NCBI GenBank assembly: GCA_026075535.2
Contig: AP026546.1
Coordinates: 1,860,001 to 1,924,000 of the forward strand
Direction of reading: 5' to 3'
DNA from: Tricholoma matsutake
Lineage: Eukaryota > Basidiomycota > Agaricomycetes > Agaricales > Tricholomataceae
Length of the DNA stretch: 64,000 bases
The notes under the pieces are model-generated. The model ran no database searches and had not been told where the DNA came from. It worked only from the letters and a program-made list of their open reading frames with translations. Positions 11,831-24,113 of the stretch are shown one piece after another. A program made the position numbers and the translations under genes. Each line of letters begins with the position of its first letter. The first letter of the stretch is position 1.

Positions 11831-13504
11831 AGTCGCAATCACAATTCATGCATAGATGCCATTTCACCAAGGGTCACCGATACAACCATGACTATGAAGT
11901 CACAAAAAACAGCTCAGATTTCTCCAAAAGTGGACAAGCAATCTTTCACCCTTTGTCTTTATCGGCCGGGTTTCAAACTTGAAGTCCTTGACTGTGTGCC
12001 GATCTGAACAAAGACTGTCAGTATTTAAACCGTCCTTTCATACCTCCCTCTAACCTCAAACCATCACAAAGTGACATTTTCCACTTACATTTGAGATTGA
12101 TCACCTGTTGTATAGCTATGAGCTCTGTTGCCTCCATCAAAGAAATAACCGATGACCTTGTTGAGAAAACCATCATCACACTAGAGTACTTTGGGGACTC
12201 TTTCTCCTTCTTACTGGCATATCGCTTCCACAGACTATTCTTAAGGAATGAAGGTCTCAGAGGAATTAATCGGGATGTTGTCTGGTCCAGAGATATGGTG
12301 GTTTGCAGGCTGGGGGTGAATCACAGCTATGTTAATTTGAGCATGGGGCACGAAAGAATGGCTGCACTATGGGCAGTCTCACAGTGAGTATGAACATAGT
12401 CAGAGTTCTCCAGAGGGCTTACAGTGCAATGTGCCTCCAGGTTCCTGAAAGAAATCACACCCGACCTAGAGACAGCTGAAGAACACAGGATAGAACCTCA
12501 ATTCACAGCAGAGGTATACATAGATTGAGGAAACCTTGGTGGGATTCAGATGCCAACTACTCCGTATTGATAACAGACAATGCCAATCTCTCTCCACATC
12601 GATCGCTTAACAGTTCCCATGTAGCATAGTTATGTTTTTTTATGTCCTTCGTCGAAAGCTATGCTACATGCACTATGCCGTGTTGGTAACATAAAAAGAC
12701 ATGTGCAAAAGCTTCAGCTGGTAAACACCAATGTTGGACATTGTTTGACAAGTGGGCATAAATAAAAGTAGAATGCAGGATAGCATGTGGTGGCAGCATT
12801 GGAAGGATGCACATTGGTAGGCACAGGAAGTAGCTCCATGACAACATGAGCTACCTGTTTCCAAACAATGCATAGAGAACAAAGGAGGAGCATAGAGATT
12901 GGCAGCATCAAAAGATGCGCAGGTGGTGTTCCAAATCTAGGTGGGAAGATTACCAATCCTAAACAAGAAATCAGAGAGAAACATGATATTGCGATGAAGC
13001 CTGTAAGAAGAAGGCTTTCACTTGCTAGTTTGGTGAGATATGATATCAATTGATAGGCATGGTATGCATACCTTCACGCAATCCAGGATGGCAGAGAAGA
13101 TAACATATCCAGAAGATAACCTTTGTCCAGAAAGACCTGCAGAGATTTCTCTCCTACGGTTTTACTCAATGAAGTTAAGCTTGACTTTGGGGTAATACGA
13201 TAACAACTCGGATGACTTGAAGAAGTTGAAGTTGAAGTTGGACGTTCAATGTTTACGTGTTTATTGTTGTTAAGCCCATTATGTAATGTTGTGACTGGCA
13301 CAACAACTTGAACTTGAAGCTGTCACTGTTGTTCTTCACAACTCCCTTCAGCTTCAATGTTGAGAATCAGGTTTTCACCCTGAGAACTGCAGGAGAGATC
13401 TCTCTGCAGGTTATTTAGGATGAAACTTGGCTTCAAACATTCACATGTATCCTTCTCGATGAACATGGTAAGTCCAAGTTCATGCCCACTGGTATCGATA
13501 GCTA
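11831..13504. other. Spacer between the inverted repeat arrays; no supportable gene
   Basis: Contains a 98-codon plus-strand ORF (12091-12387) without recognisable motif, and a hydrophobic minus-strand ORF (13049-12714). Neither has supporting splice structure or known domain. If the flanking arrays are ends of one element, this would be its internal region. Confidence 0.3.
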
Positions 13505-14100
13505 ATGAACCCATGTTTGTCTAGTAATGCCCTCTGTATGCCTCGCAGGGTGTCTCATGCTAAATGAATGAGGCTCAATTTCAATTGCGCATCTCAGGAT
13601 GCTGCCATAATCCCTCTCGCTAATCTTCCGCAGGCTTTTGCAAGGTCTATACCTTGCAGGGTGTTTTGTGCTAAGTGAACGAGGCTCAATTTCAATTGTG
13701 CATCTCAGGATGCTGCCATACTCCCTCTCACTAATCTTCCACAAGCTCTTGCAAGGCTTATACCTTGCAGGGTGTTTCATGCTAAGTGAACGAGGCTTGA
13801 TTTCACTTGCGTGTCTCAGGATGCTGCCAAATCCCCTTTTGCTAGTCTTGTGCAAGCCTTTGCAAGGTTCAACATCTCTTCCCATGTCAGATGAATGAGC
13901 CTTGTCTTCTGAACACATGGTCGTCTAGTGATGCCCTCTATATGCCTCGCACAGTGTTTCATGCTGAATGAATGAGGCTCAATTTCACTTGCACGTCTCA
14001 GGATGCTGCCAAACTCCCTTTTGCTGGTCTTGCACAAGCCTTTGCAAGGCTCAACTTCTCTTCCCATGTCAGATGAACGAGCTGAGCCTCTGTTTGGGTA
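13505..14100 (-). repeat. Right array of the same degenerate repeat (inverted orientation)
   Basis: Four to five tandem copies of the unit from 10505-11830, reverse-complemented, about 100-200 bp each, for example CAGGATGCTGCCATACTCCC followed by a CTTGCAAGG block and GTGTTTCATGCTAAGTGAAC. Read on the minus strand, three copies stay in one frame and give a repeated peptide with the core ERGSILRCAIEIEP-like, but this is likely a by-product of the repeat. Confidence 0.85.
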
Positions 14101-14285
14101 TATATGCTTGTCACCCATCTAACTTCGCAGCCTGGTCGTTTTTGTTGTGCGGACTATTTGGATCAAGATATATTCACTGCTCGCGCTGGTTTGCCTGCCC
14201 ACCCACTTGTGGTTGTCTTTGTTTTCTCATTGCAGATGGTTTCCATGATCAATGGAGATATTAAGGGGGTGGTAGTATTGTTCAG

Positions 14286-16165
14286 CCCTTCTGCCTCAGC
14301 AACATAAGCTTTGGCAGCATGCAGTTCTTCATCAGCCTGTTGTACCACCTTCTCCATCTCATCTGCTTTATTCATTCCTTTTTAGTTGCTAGCTCATCCA
14401 CATTTGTTTCCTTGAGCTCTTTGAGCTGTGAATTGACATTTTGGAGCTCGCCCATGATCTTTGCGACACGCTTGTTGGCCTCCCAAAACTCGCTGCCAAG
14501 CATCTTTTCAGCTCTCCATGGCTCGAGTTCCCCTTCTGCCTCAGCCAGCCTGTCTGGCATGAGCACCATCTTCCTCTACATCCTTGGTCCTCCTCTCTGC
14601 CACCTCTGCTTTCTCTGCCACCTCTGCTTTCTCTTGCAACTCTTAGATGATCACTTCCTCAACCATCAGTCTTTCCATCACTCCTTATTCTTTGCCCTCT
14701 CTTCCATCTCCTCATTCAGTGCCTTCTCAGTCTCATCTTTCTCTCCTATGCATTTAGCCACCTCCTCCTTAAGTGCATCCACCATATCTTCCAATTCTGC
14801 CTTTTCCTTCATCCACACTCTAAGCAATGAAGTATCAGAGCTGACCGATTACAATTTACAAGACACTTACATCCCATTTGCAAACCATTCTATCTCGTGT
14901 TTGTTCTTTGGCTGCAGCCATCATCTGGATTTTGCTGTGAGTTCATCATCAAGGGTTTCAGTGTGCACTATAGCAGCCCTTGCCCCACTTGCCCTCCAAT
15001 ATCTTCCTCCACATCCCCCAAAGCTGCACCAGCACTTGCCCTTCTCCCTCTGCCACCAGCAGAAGCTGAAGCAACAACCATTGGCCCTGCCTTTTTCTCC
15101 TCTTCAAGCCTCCTCAATCTATTCATGAGCACCTCATTCTCCTCCTGCAACCTCCAATCCAGCACATTCTGATAATCCTTTGCACTAAATTGTCCAACAG
15201 TCTGGGTGCTCCTGCACCGAAACCCATTGCAGGATCAAATGTCGTATTAACGTGATGATGTGTTGTTAAATCATGGGAGGATGCAGTAGAGATAAAGGAT
15301 GCACGATCGCTGACACCTGTCCCATCATATGGAGACAGGTTTACTGGCACTGGGGCCCATTGGTGGACTGATTCCTGTCTTCCTGATGTAGGCGAGGCAG
15401 ATTCCCAATCAGATGACCCTGGCGATGGGAGGACAGTTTGTGCCAAGGGATGCAATGCACATGGACTGTGGCCTGCTTCTGTCATGATGCAGCCCCTGCA
15501 AAGGCTGTTTGTAGATTCGTTATAGCTCTAGAGCTGGGACAAGATCTTGGTGTAGAATTAGCGATGCTTGGAGTGGCTGGGTTGAGGTTGTTCTGCAGAT
15601 GAGGGGTCAGGAATTTGAGATGGGGACGGGTTGTCAAGTTGATTATGGAGAGAAGGAAGGAGTGGTGTTGAGTGTGAGGGGTTAATGGCTCTTTGTGGCT
15701 GTGGTCTTCTGTTGGATGTTGCTCATGTTCATATGTGCTCTCTTGTGGATCTGGGGTGGCAAGTAACTCATTGGCAGGGGGAACGTCAAATCGGGCATGG
15801 GGTCAGGGGAAGGCTGGTGTTGGAGTAAAGGCTAGTGACGGTGCAGGGGAGGAGAATGCAGAGGAAAGAATGCCAGGAGCCAGTTGTGCAGCTTGACCGT
15901 TACATTGATTTGGGTAGGGTGTTGGCTCCCCGCTGTCTGATGAGAATGTTGCTTTGCTTCGATCTTGAGATTCAGCATGCTTGTCTGCAGATTGGCTGTC
16001 TGTGGATGGGACTTGATTCAAGTTCTGCTCAACATCTGAGTGGGGAGGCAAAATATGGACATCTGTGATATCCATTGAACGGACTGTGTCATGCCTCGAA
16101 TATTCTTGTTCTTCATCTACCATTCCAGATTTGCAACTGGGGTGTGAAGTAGTGACTACTGGCAA
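14286..16165 (-). pseudogene. Decayed gene for a Ser/Pro-rich plus coiled-coil protein
   Basis: Minus-strand pieces in order: a Ser/Thr/Pro-rich segment (16165-15803), another (15485-15210, ending near GAGAPRLLDN), then in a shifted frame DYQNVLDWRLQEENEVLMNR (about 15190-15130). Next come KEKAELEDMVDALKEEVAKC (about 14810-14750), LQEKAEVAEKAEVAERRTKD (about 14645), FWEANKRVAKIMGELQNVNS (about 14490-14430) and MEKVVQQADEELHAAKAYVA (about 14360-14300). The last five have heptad character and form one long coiled coil broken by at least three frame changes. I do not recognise a named family; gene-like organisation with repeated frame damage suggests a dead, probably transposon-linked gene. A long Ser-rich plus-strand ORF over the same DNA (14319-15128) is its antisense. 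Confidence 0.55.
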
Positions 16166-16365
16166 TGGTGTATTTGATCAAGGCAGAGGGATGGCATGCT
16201 CTCCTGCTCAAGTCTCTTTGACGGAACAGAAAAGGTGTAAAATTTGGTTCACAGAGAAATGTTGACGGCTTTGCTGATGTCTGAGTGCTGATTCCATGGA
16301 CCTGGATCGGTGTGACACATGCTAAAGAAAAAGAGATGGGAATGTTGAATTGGGCACAGGTGAAG

Positions 16366-16440
16366 GCTAGTGACAGTGGAGGAGATAAGAATGCAGAGGA
16401 AAGACCCGGAGAGGATTGTGCAGCTGCTTGACCGCACCGT
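16366..16440. repeat. Second copy of a 75-bp segment also at 15826-15900
   Basis: Both copies run GGCTAGTGAC, then AGAATGCAGAGGAAAGA, then TTGTGCAGC, then TTGACCG, with about 80% identity. A local duplication of about 540 bp spacing; the copy at 15826 lies in the Ser/Pro-rich part of the decayed coiled-coil gene. Confidence 0.7.
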
Positions 16441-17187
16441 CATCACATTAGGTATATGATGTCCACTACAGATTGAATTAGTATATGTAACATGAAGAAT
16501 GCTGACAGTTTTTGCGGAAGAGAGATAACTTGGCAGAAAAAACTTCAATATGGATTGAAAAAGGTGCGCTGAGAGGTGCTGTGCTGAATGCTGAACAGGT
16601 GCTGCTCTGTGCACTGGTGCTATGCTGACAAGTCGCTGGGCTGTTGCTGCTGACATAAGCAGACAGGGGTTTCTTTTTCTCCAGGAGAAAATCTGGCAAA
16701 CACGAGGAGAAAATAACACTTTTTCATGCATGATTTACCAGGCCAATATTAGGAAAACATAACTTATATTCACCCCAGATTTCTGATTTGCTCTCACAGG
16801 GAATATAACAATTTTTTCCTTGGCAAACATCATGGGGAAATCATGAGAAAATAAGTTCTTTTCACTTCAAATTCCCTTTTATTTCCCTCCATAAAGATGA
16901 TATATTTTCCCTTGGGCAGATTGCAGAGAATATCAAGTGAATATTACTCATTTTCACCTGTTTTTCCCTACTTGTTTGCCACATGAAAAGTGTAATTTTC
17001 TCCACTTTTTCTCTGTATTTTCTCTGAGGAAAAACTTTGCCCTGCCTGTTGTGTAACAAGGAGGGACTCAATTAATGTACAACTATAGGACTATGTTTTG
17101 CATGGCATTTACTAATCACTAAGTCATGTGATACCCTTGGTTGCCAAACACGATGCGTAAGTACATTGACTCAGATGTCCACAAAGA

Positions 17188-17375
17188 TCTACACCAATCC
17201 CCACGACCCTAGTCTCATTTACTTCCCCTTTGTCTATCAAATTCTTGTTGGATATTGCATGACTATTGCCATCAACATCAACAAACATTTCTACACCAAG
17301 CCCACAACCCCAGGTCTCAGTTACTTGCCCTTCGTCTACCAAATTGTTGTCAGTTATCAAATGATTCTTTGACAC
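17188..17375. repeat. Two direct copies of an about 100-bp segment
   Basis: TCTACACCAATCCCCACGAC at 17188 and TCTACACCAAGCCCACAACC at 17290 begin two copies that continue through TTTGTCTATCAAATTCTTGT or the matching TTCGTCTACCAAATTGTTGT. Identity about 75-80%. It lies directly in front of the histone H4 array. Confidence 0.8.
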
Positions 17376-17382
17376 CACAGGA

Positions 17383-18192
17383 ACTTGGAAAGGGTATTAC
17401 AAAGCCTGCTATTCATTGTCTCATTCATCATGGAGGTGTTCAGCATATCTCTGGTCTTATCTATGAAGAGTACTGAACCTCGGAAAGGGTGGTGCCAAGT
17501 GTCACCATAAAATTCTTTGTGACAACATTCAGGCTATGTCGCTTGCTCACCTGGATTGTCAGCCTGCTATTCATCGTCTTGTTTGTCATGGAGGTGTGAA
17601 GTGTATCTCTGGTCTTTTCTATGAAGAGACTTGTGTATTGAAACTCAGAAGGGGTGGTGCCAAGCGTCACCATAAAACTATTCGCGACAACATTCAGGGT
17701 ATGTCGCTTGCTCATCTGGCTGATTTTCAAACTTACCATGGCTTTAGGTATTACAAAGCCTGCTATCCATCGTCTCACTCATCGTGGAGGTGTGAAGTGT
17801 ATCTCTGGTCTTATCTATGAAGAGACTCGTGGTGTATTGAAACTCGGAAAGGGTGGTGCCAAGCGTCACCATAACATTCTTTGCAACAACATTCAGGGTA
17901 TGTCACTTGCTTGCCTGGCTGATCGTCAGCCTGCTATTCGTCGTCTCATTTGTCATGGAGGTGTGAAGCATATCTCTGGTCTTATCTATGAAGAGACTCA
18001 TGGTGTATTGAAAATCTTCCTTTAGAATGTATGTCGCTCAGTTGCTCTACATCGAATACCATATTAATCCACTTTATTTAGGTCATTTGGGATTCAGTGA
18101 TGTACACAGAACATGGGAAGCAGAAGACAGTGACAGCACTTGACGTTGTTTACACACTGAAATGATCAGGTCATATGCTATATGGTTTCATA
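17383..18192 (+). pseudogene. Tandem array of decayed histone H4 segments
   Basis: Four consecutive copies of the part of H4 that corresponds to residues 10-59 of the canonical protein. Unit heads: LGKGITKPAI at 17383, [18 protein letters not shown] at 17479, [18 protein letters not shown] near 17648, [18 protein letters not shown] at 17843. Each is followed by a PAIxRL..GGVK.ISGL.YEE stretch. The last unit carries on through GVLKIFL, a premature TAG, a 50-60 bp intron ending TTTATTTAG, then DSVMYTEHGKQKTVTALDVV and a degraded C-terminus (LYGF visible at about 18178-18189). One unit keeps an intact-looking intron (GTATGTCGC...GCTTTAG, about 17700-17748) between IQG and ITKPA. Replacements are mostly Arg to Cys or His, as from CGT to TGT or CAT, and CGA to TGA. 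The array comes from genomic DNA, not cDNA. It cannot make normal H4. Confidence 0.9.
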
Positions 18193-19455
18193 CCCCTTTG
18201 TGTTTAGTTTTGCTCCCTGAACCAGACATGTACCATCTCTTTTTCTTTTTGTTCTTGATGTCTCACTGGTATATCTACCATCTAGATAGTGTTTTTGGAT
18301 CATAAATATATATTTTCTTCTCATTTTCAATACTCTATAGGGCTTAAGGACTTCTGATGGCATAATACTCTCACACTCTTTCTCAAGAGTCTTTCCATCT
18401 CCTCGAGCCTCCTTTCTGTTGAATCCTTGTAGGTATTCCCAGCCCCCAGCTTGTGGTAGAGGCTCGAGGTATGTGGAAACAAAGGTTGTCATTCACGGGA
18501 AAGAGGGGACACAGGAATGTGGGGACACAGGGCTTAATAATGGGTTTGAGACTATTCAAGAATGACATTGACTTGGCAAAGCCAGCTTATTAATCAATGT
18601 GATTGTGCGACATCAAGTTCCATCGAGCCTGTGAAGCTTGAGACAGCCATTTTGTGGCAAATGATGAAATTACATATGTTCATTTATTGATGGTTGCTAC
18701 AGTTTCTAGTGAAGAGACCATTTTTTGAACAAATATGTAACTGTGACATGACTAAGATGACATCTGTGTGACATTGACATACTTTCCTTTTTTACTGAGG
18801 ATCACATGGCTTGTGCGACATAACGGATTGTTGCAGCAGCTCCACTGCTCATCCCACTTCCACATTCTCAGTCTCATTGTTAGCATACAAAATTTGCAAC
18901 AAAGTCAGACATAATCCAAGACCATCAGTTTTCTTTGCAAAAGACAAGTCAGTCGTGCCCTGTGTGAGGCAGCACAACGGCACCACATGCCTCCAAATTG
19001 ATCTGTTAAAACTTGAGTCATGTCTTCCTAGTTTTTGTCACTTGTTTGATCCTCTTCTCATAAGGTACACAGTTGCCAAAGGCTCATGCATGACAGGGGT
19101 TACCCTTATATGTAAAATCTCATACCCTTACCCTTACCCCTGAACACCCTCCCTTTGGGGTAAGGGCATGCATATAAGAGTTGCCAAGGGTATGGGGGGG
19201 GTTGTCAAGGGTACAAGGTTTCTGCACAAATCAACATATTTAGGGCAAGATTTATATAAGAGGTAGTGCTTAAAGGCATGGTCATAAGGACCAGAAAAAA
19301 CCAGTGACCAGACCAGACCAGGACCAGAAAAGACCAGACTGATGGTCTGGTTTTTTTGGATTTTGAATGAGAAAACCACACAAAACCAGTTATGACTGGT
19401 CATAACCAATGGAGCACAGCCACTGATATTCCTTGTAGTTCCCTTGAAAATGGTC
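18193..19455. other. No supportable gene
   Basis: Only short ORFs (104 codons minus at 18178-18492; 110 codons plus at 18811-19143) without motif. About 19285-19345 is a run of short CCAG-containing direct repeats (GACCAG many times). A small inverted repeat of CCCTTACCCC with GGGGTAAGGG sits at about 19130-19170. Confidence 0.4.
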
Positions 19456-19587
19456 AAAAATTTAAGGAAATCGGTGAAGAATTGAGTGAGATATCACCAA
19501 AACTGAGTTTCACCATCAGGTTTCAGGCAGTGAAACTCAGTTTTGGTGATATCTCACTCAATTCTTCACTGATTTCCTTAATTTTTT
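19456..19587. repeat. Perfect-looking hairpin, 58-bp arms with 16-bp loop
   Basis: Left arm 19456-19513 (AAAAATTTAAGGAAATCGGT... to GAGTTTCAC) and right arm 19530-19587 (GTGAAACTCAG... to CCTTAATTTTTT) are reverse complements with about three mismatches. Fold-back MITE-like; no coding capacity. Confidence 0.9.
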
Positions 19588-19686
19588 GCTGAGTGTCTGC
19601 GTAATTGGTATGGGTATGTTTCTCAAAGACGGTCCGGACATGTTATGACCTCTTTGTACACTGGTTTTACTGGTATGTGTAGCAAG

Positions 19687-20019
19687 TGGATCCTAGTACA
19701 ATCAAGATCGTGCTCAGTCTCTGTATAAGTGACTGTATTAATGTGTACTGTACCTAGTACAATCAAGATTGTGCTGTAGGTACAGTAAGCATGGATCGAT
19801 AAATAAGTAATTAATGAAGCTCACCTCAGTCTCTGTATAAGTGACTGAGGTGGTGAAGTACCTACCGAACATATATATATGTGTTCTGTGTAACAAAGGA
19901 TAGGTATGAATAAAAATGAGACCAGGGGGAACTGTTTGACCATGCATATCAAAGGGAATGCTGAAAATAGCACACACATCAAATGCATCAAAGATGAGAC
20001 TCACGGTGCAATCTCAACA
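19687..20019 (-). repeat. 3' LTR of the copia element, with internal duplication
   Basis: About 330 bp, longer than its partner because the terminal TAGTACAATCAAGATCGTGC block and the CAGTCTCTGTATAAGTGACT block each occur twice (19687-19740 and again at about 19755-19850). Otherwise about 95% like 24857-25128. Starts on the plus strand TGGATCCTAG and ends TCTCAACA. Confidence 0.88.
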
Positions 20020-20063
20020 CTCCTCCTCACCATGAATACTCCTCCTCGCATGGACTTGCATTA

Positions 20064-22125
20064 TCATAGTCCAAGATGGTGTTGTAGAAAGATAAATTGT
20101 TTAGGGTCCAAGGCCTTTGTAAACATGTCAGCAACATTATTGTGGGTGTTGATGTAATCAATTGTAAGGTTGCCTGATTGGATGCACTCTTGCAGGAAAT
20201 GATATTTAATGTCGACATGCTTAATGCAAGAATGAAGTAATGGGTCCTTGGATAAAGTCTTGGTAGCGTTGTTATTGCAAAAGATAGTGGTAGGGGAATT
20301 TTGATGGAGGTCAATTGTATGTAGTAGAGTATGCAACCATATACATTCCTTCACACTCTCAAATGCTGCAATGTATTCTGCCTCACACATAGATGCTGCC
20401 ACAACCTTCTGTTTTTGTGCTGCCCAAGACACCACACCCGATCCAAGAGAACATATGTAGCCTCCAACACTACGATGAGTGTCGAGGCAGTTAGCCCAGT
20501 TGGAGTCACTATAAGCACGCAAGATAATTGGGAGGTGACCACCCAGATGAAGCTTCAGGTCTCTGGTCCCTTTTAGGTATCAAACTAGCCGTATAGTGGC
20601 ATTCCAGTGCTCAGGCGAGTATGAGTCAAGATACTGGGAGAGCTGTTGTACTGCATATGAAATATTGGGGCAAGTAGATATTGCCAAGTATAGCAAACAT
20701 CCAAGAAGAGTGCAGTAAGGGAGTTTGGCAAGAGCATTCCTGGTGTCCAGCAACATGGTTTGCTGATCAAGGTATTGTAGTTTCAAGCCAGGCTCTAGGG
20801 GAGCATAAACTGGGTGAGCATCCTTTTGACCAAATTGCTCCACAATCTTGTCAATAAGTGCTAATAAAATGTGTTGTCCCCAATTCAGATATAGTCCATA
20901 CCTCACACATTTGATTTTTAAAACACTCATTCTTGTCTTTGGGGTCCGCAATGGCTAAATAATTGTCAATGTGGACAGCAGCAATTATTGTACCAGTATT
21001 GGTTTTGCGGTAATAGATGCAGGATTCACAAGAAAAATGGGTGAATCCCCAATTGAGCATTTGTGCATTGAGATTCTGATTCCAAATATGTCTGCTCTGC
21101 TTCATACCGTACAGGCCACACTGGAGCTGCCAAACCCAGTCCTCCTTGCCTGGCTCCTCAAGTCCTGTAGGCTGCTGAATATATTGAATTTTATTGTCCA
21201 GGAGTAAGCCATAGAGAAAAGCAGTTTTTATATCTATTTGTTGCACATCCCATCCAAGAGAGGCAGCGATGTGTAGGACAATCTGCCAAGATTCTATGTG
21301 CACAGTCAGTGAGGTGGTTTTAGTGTAATCCCTGCCATAAATCTGCTCATGACCCCTGAGATCAAGGCATACCTTCCACCTAATAGGGGTGCCCGCTTCA
21401 TCACACTTGATATGGAAGACAGGTTCCCATGTCTAATGTGCTTCCCTGGTGGGACCTTGGACCTTATAGACTCCCATCTCCTTCAATGAGTTCAATTCAT
21501 CATGGTACCCATGTTCCCAATGCGCTGCATCAGCTGGGTTTTTGGCCTCATCCCAAGTTTTTGGCTCATCCTCAAATTGAAGTGATTCCGGATCAAAATC
21601 TGCCATTTCTGAGATCAGGGCCTGAAGTTGATGTGCCTGATTGCCCAGATCAAGATTATGAAATGATTCACAAAGTTCTTCAATGACATCATGATCATGA
21701 TCGGTGGATTGATTTGGAACATGGTCTGAACTGGTAGTGACAAGTGCAGCCCTATGTTCCCACCATGCCTCCTTGATCTGAGCAGCACTTTCCAGAGAGT
21801 CACATATGGCAGCAGCAGTTCTAGTAATTGCAGGGCCACCATTAGCATTCCTCTCAGTGGGTATAATCATGCAGGTTGATCGACGTGTTGACTGGGCTGG
21901 TGGTGGTAGTGGCAGGGCTGTATTATGAGAATGTGCATCAGGGACAACAGAATCATGAACAGACACATCATCAACATCATTTTGTAAAATGGGACCCAGG
22001 AAGAGGGGTTGGCTCCCAACAGAGTCAATATTTCCATCCTCCTGTAGTGTGCTGGGTGGTGGTGGTACATGGCCATCATGGCTCTCAAGGAATTGGACAT
22101 GATATGAGCTATGGAGCTTATGCAT
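20064..22125 (-). pseudogene. copia reverse transcriptase and RNase H region
   Basis: 22125-21433 gives the linker and RT start (DEAKNPADAAHWEHGYHDEL). A TAG follows KVQGPTREAH. RT continues at 21303-20851 with WDVQQIDIKTAFLYGLLLD and the catalytic motif changed to VHIDNYLAIAD (VHVDD expected). 20951-20580 and 20522-20064 give the C-terminal part with AYSDSNWANCLDTHRSVGGY and CEAEYIAAFESVKECIWL, the RNase H Asp and Glu motifs, then DPKQFIFLQHHLGL. At least three frame breaks and the lost second Asp show it is inactive. Confidence 0.9.
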
Positions 22126-22140
22126 GGTGCGGTCATAACA

Positions 22141-23882
22141 TCAGTACGACTTTGATTTCAGGTCATAACCTACCAATACACATTCAATTGACCGCTCAAA
22201 GATCTTGAGGTTATCCTTCTTGGGGATAAGTACAAATGCCCTGCATCCAATTTTGCAAAGGTAAGAGTAGTTGGGTTTTCTCTCGTACCATAATTCCCAA
22301 GGTGTTAGGCCTGCCAGAGAACATGTTGTAGTCTTTGCATGTAAATGAGCAGCTGTGAGATAGAATTTGTCCCATAGATAAGATGGCAGTCCTGCATAAA
22401 TTTGCATTGTGCACGCTTTAGCCATTGGTGTTCTATGCATTCGCTTGACATGGCCTATATGTGCAGAAGTGTAAGGGGCTGTGAAGCATTGATTGGTACC
22501 CCTAGTCTTCAACCAGCTCTCCATTGCAAGTGATTTAAGTTCACCATTATTGGTGGAGTAGTGTGGGTGGGCACACCTACTCTGGTAGTCATGTGACTAG
22601 GTAGTCAGTACTTAGCAGAGTCACATGTACATAGTCATCATCACTATAACTACATCATCTTGGGCATAGCTAGAGCCTAGGAGACTCTGCACGTCTCCAT
22701 CGGTGATATAGGTTTTGACCTTGAGTCCAGTTTCATTCTCCTGAGTGAGCTCCCAAGCCCTGAGTTCAGAGAAAGCATTGTGTTTATTTTGTAAGGGTAT
22801 AGTATAGACCATGGGAAAGAAGTGTAGTCATCTACTATGTCCATGATATAATGGTTGCCTGCTCATGATACCACAGCATGCGGCTCAGATAGGTCCACCC
22901 ACACCTTTTCCAGTTTCCTTGTCGCTTTATGACCCAGTCCTTCTTGATGTTTCTTGGGAACCGGTGTTTTTGTCTGCTTGCCAAGAACACATGAATCACA
23001 CTTAGGCAATTTTGGGAAAGAGGCAAGCGGCGCACCAGTAAGAGCACCCTTCTTGGCCATATCCCAGAGAGCTTGGTAGTTCGCATGACCCAAATGGTGA
23101 TGCCAAGTTTTGAGAGTAGGGGACTTGTGAACCGCAAGTGCGTGATCGACCTCAGCTGATGGAATATTAAGCATGTAAAGTTTCCTGGAGAGGTGGGTGC
23201 CACGAGCAATGAAAGCACTGGAGGATTTGTCAGTGACCCAACAGGCATCAGCATCAAAATGAGTGACAGCATTAGAGTAATCTGCAAGTGTGCCCACCGA
23301 TATTAACTGAACTGTTGAGTTTGGGATGTAGAGGGTGTTACATAACATGATTGATGCACCTCTGGCTATTCTTCTTAGCTGTATATCTCCGACACCAATG
23401 GTGGCAATAGATGAACTGCCAAGGCCTATGACTGATTGAGGTGGAATGGGGTGCAGGCTAAGAAAATCAGATCTGTTGGGGGATATATGAACTGTTGCCC
23501 CAGAGTCAATAATAAAAGGGAGATCGTCCAAGGTAATACATAAGCGTTGAGTCTGGTTAAGGGGTTCCACAGTGAGAGCAATGTCATTGAGGGGTAAAGT
23601 ATGGTGCTTCCAGTCTACAGTGGTAGTAGGCTCCTCCTCAACAGCAAGCCACCCCTCGTATTCTATGTTGTCAGGAGGGTCAAGCAGTAAAGGGTCGTGA
23701 GCAAGTCCTGCAAATTCCGGGGCAGGTGGGGTTGATGCCTCAGAGTTGATCAAGACAATGAATCCTCGACCGTTAACATCCTTTACAGTGACAGGAATCT
23801 TGGAGGTGCTAGTGGGCAGTGGTTTCTTCTCACAAGCCGCCTTGCAAGCAGCGATCAATTTGTCCAGTGACTTCATGGCCAT
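22141..23882 (-). pseudogene. copia protease and integrase region
   Basis: 23882-22863 contains LPFIIDSGATVHISPNRSDF, the aspartic protease active site (DSGA), then the GAG-pre-integrase zinc region (HHLGHANYQALWDMAKKG and CDSCVLGKQ). The core integrase is damaged: fragment NKHNAFSELRAWELTQENET at about 22790, and 22524-22141 with MAKACTMQIYAGLPSYLWDK and LTPWELWYERKPNYSYL. An internal deletion or frameshifts near 22860-22820 and 22620-22530 break the frame. Confidence 0.85.
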
Positions 23883-24113
23883 ACCACTGCCAGGTTTAAT
23901 GCAGTATGGCTTTGTGTGCCCCTGCTTCCCACAGTTAGTGTTGGTACAAGTCAGTGCATTAGGAAACCTGGAAGGCTTGGGCTGTACTGCAAGGGCAATG
24001 TGAGTTTTAGAGTCATTGCGATGATCATTCTCAAGTAGGGATTGTTCATTCTCTAGGAATAAGCAGATATCTTTAGAGCCGTATGGAGCTTCAATAGAGG
24101 AAGCAGCAATGTC

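Noticed and set aside
14319..15128. Plus-strand 269-codon Ser/Leu-rich frame
   Set aside because: Antisense of the coiled-coil pseudogene; the minus strand shows heptads while this strand has only low-complexity Ser/Leu.
19126..19142. CCCTTACCCTTACCCC, telomere-like
   Set aside because: Only about two units and not the CCCTAA order of fungal telomeres; internal location.
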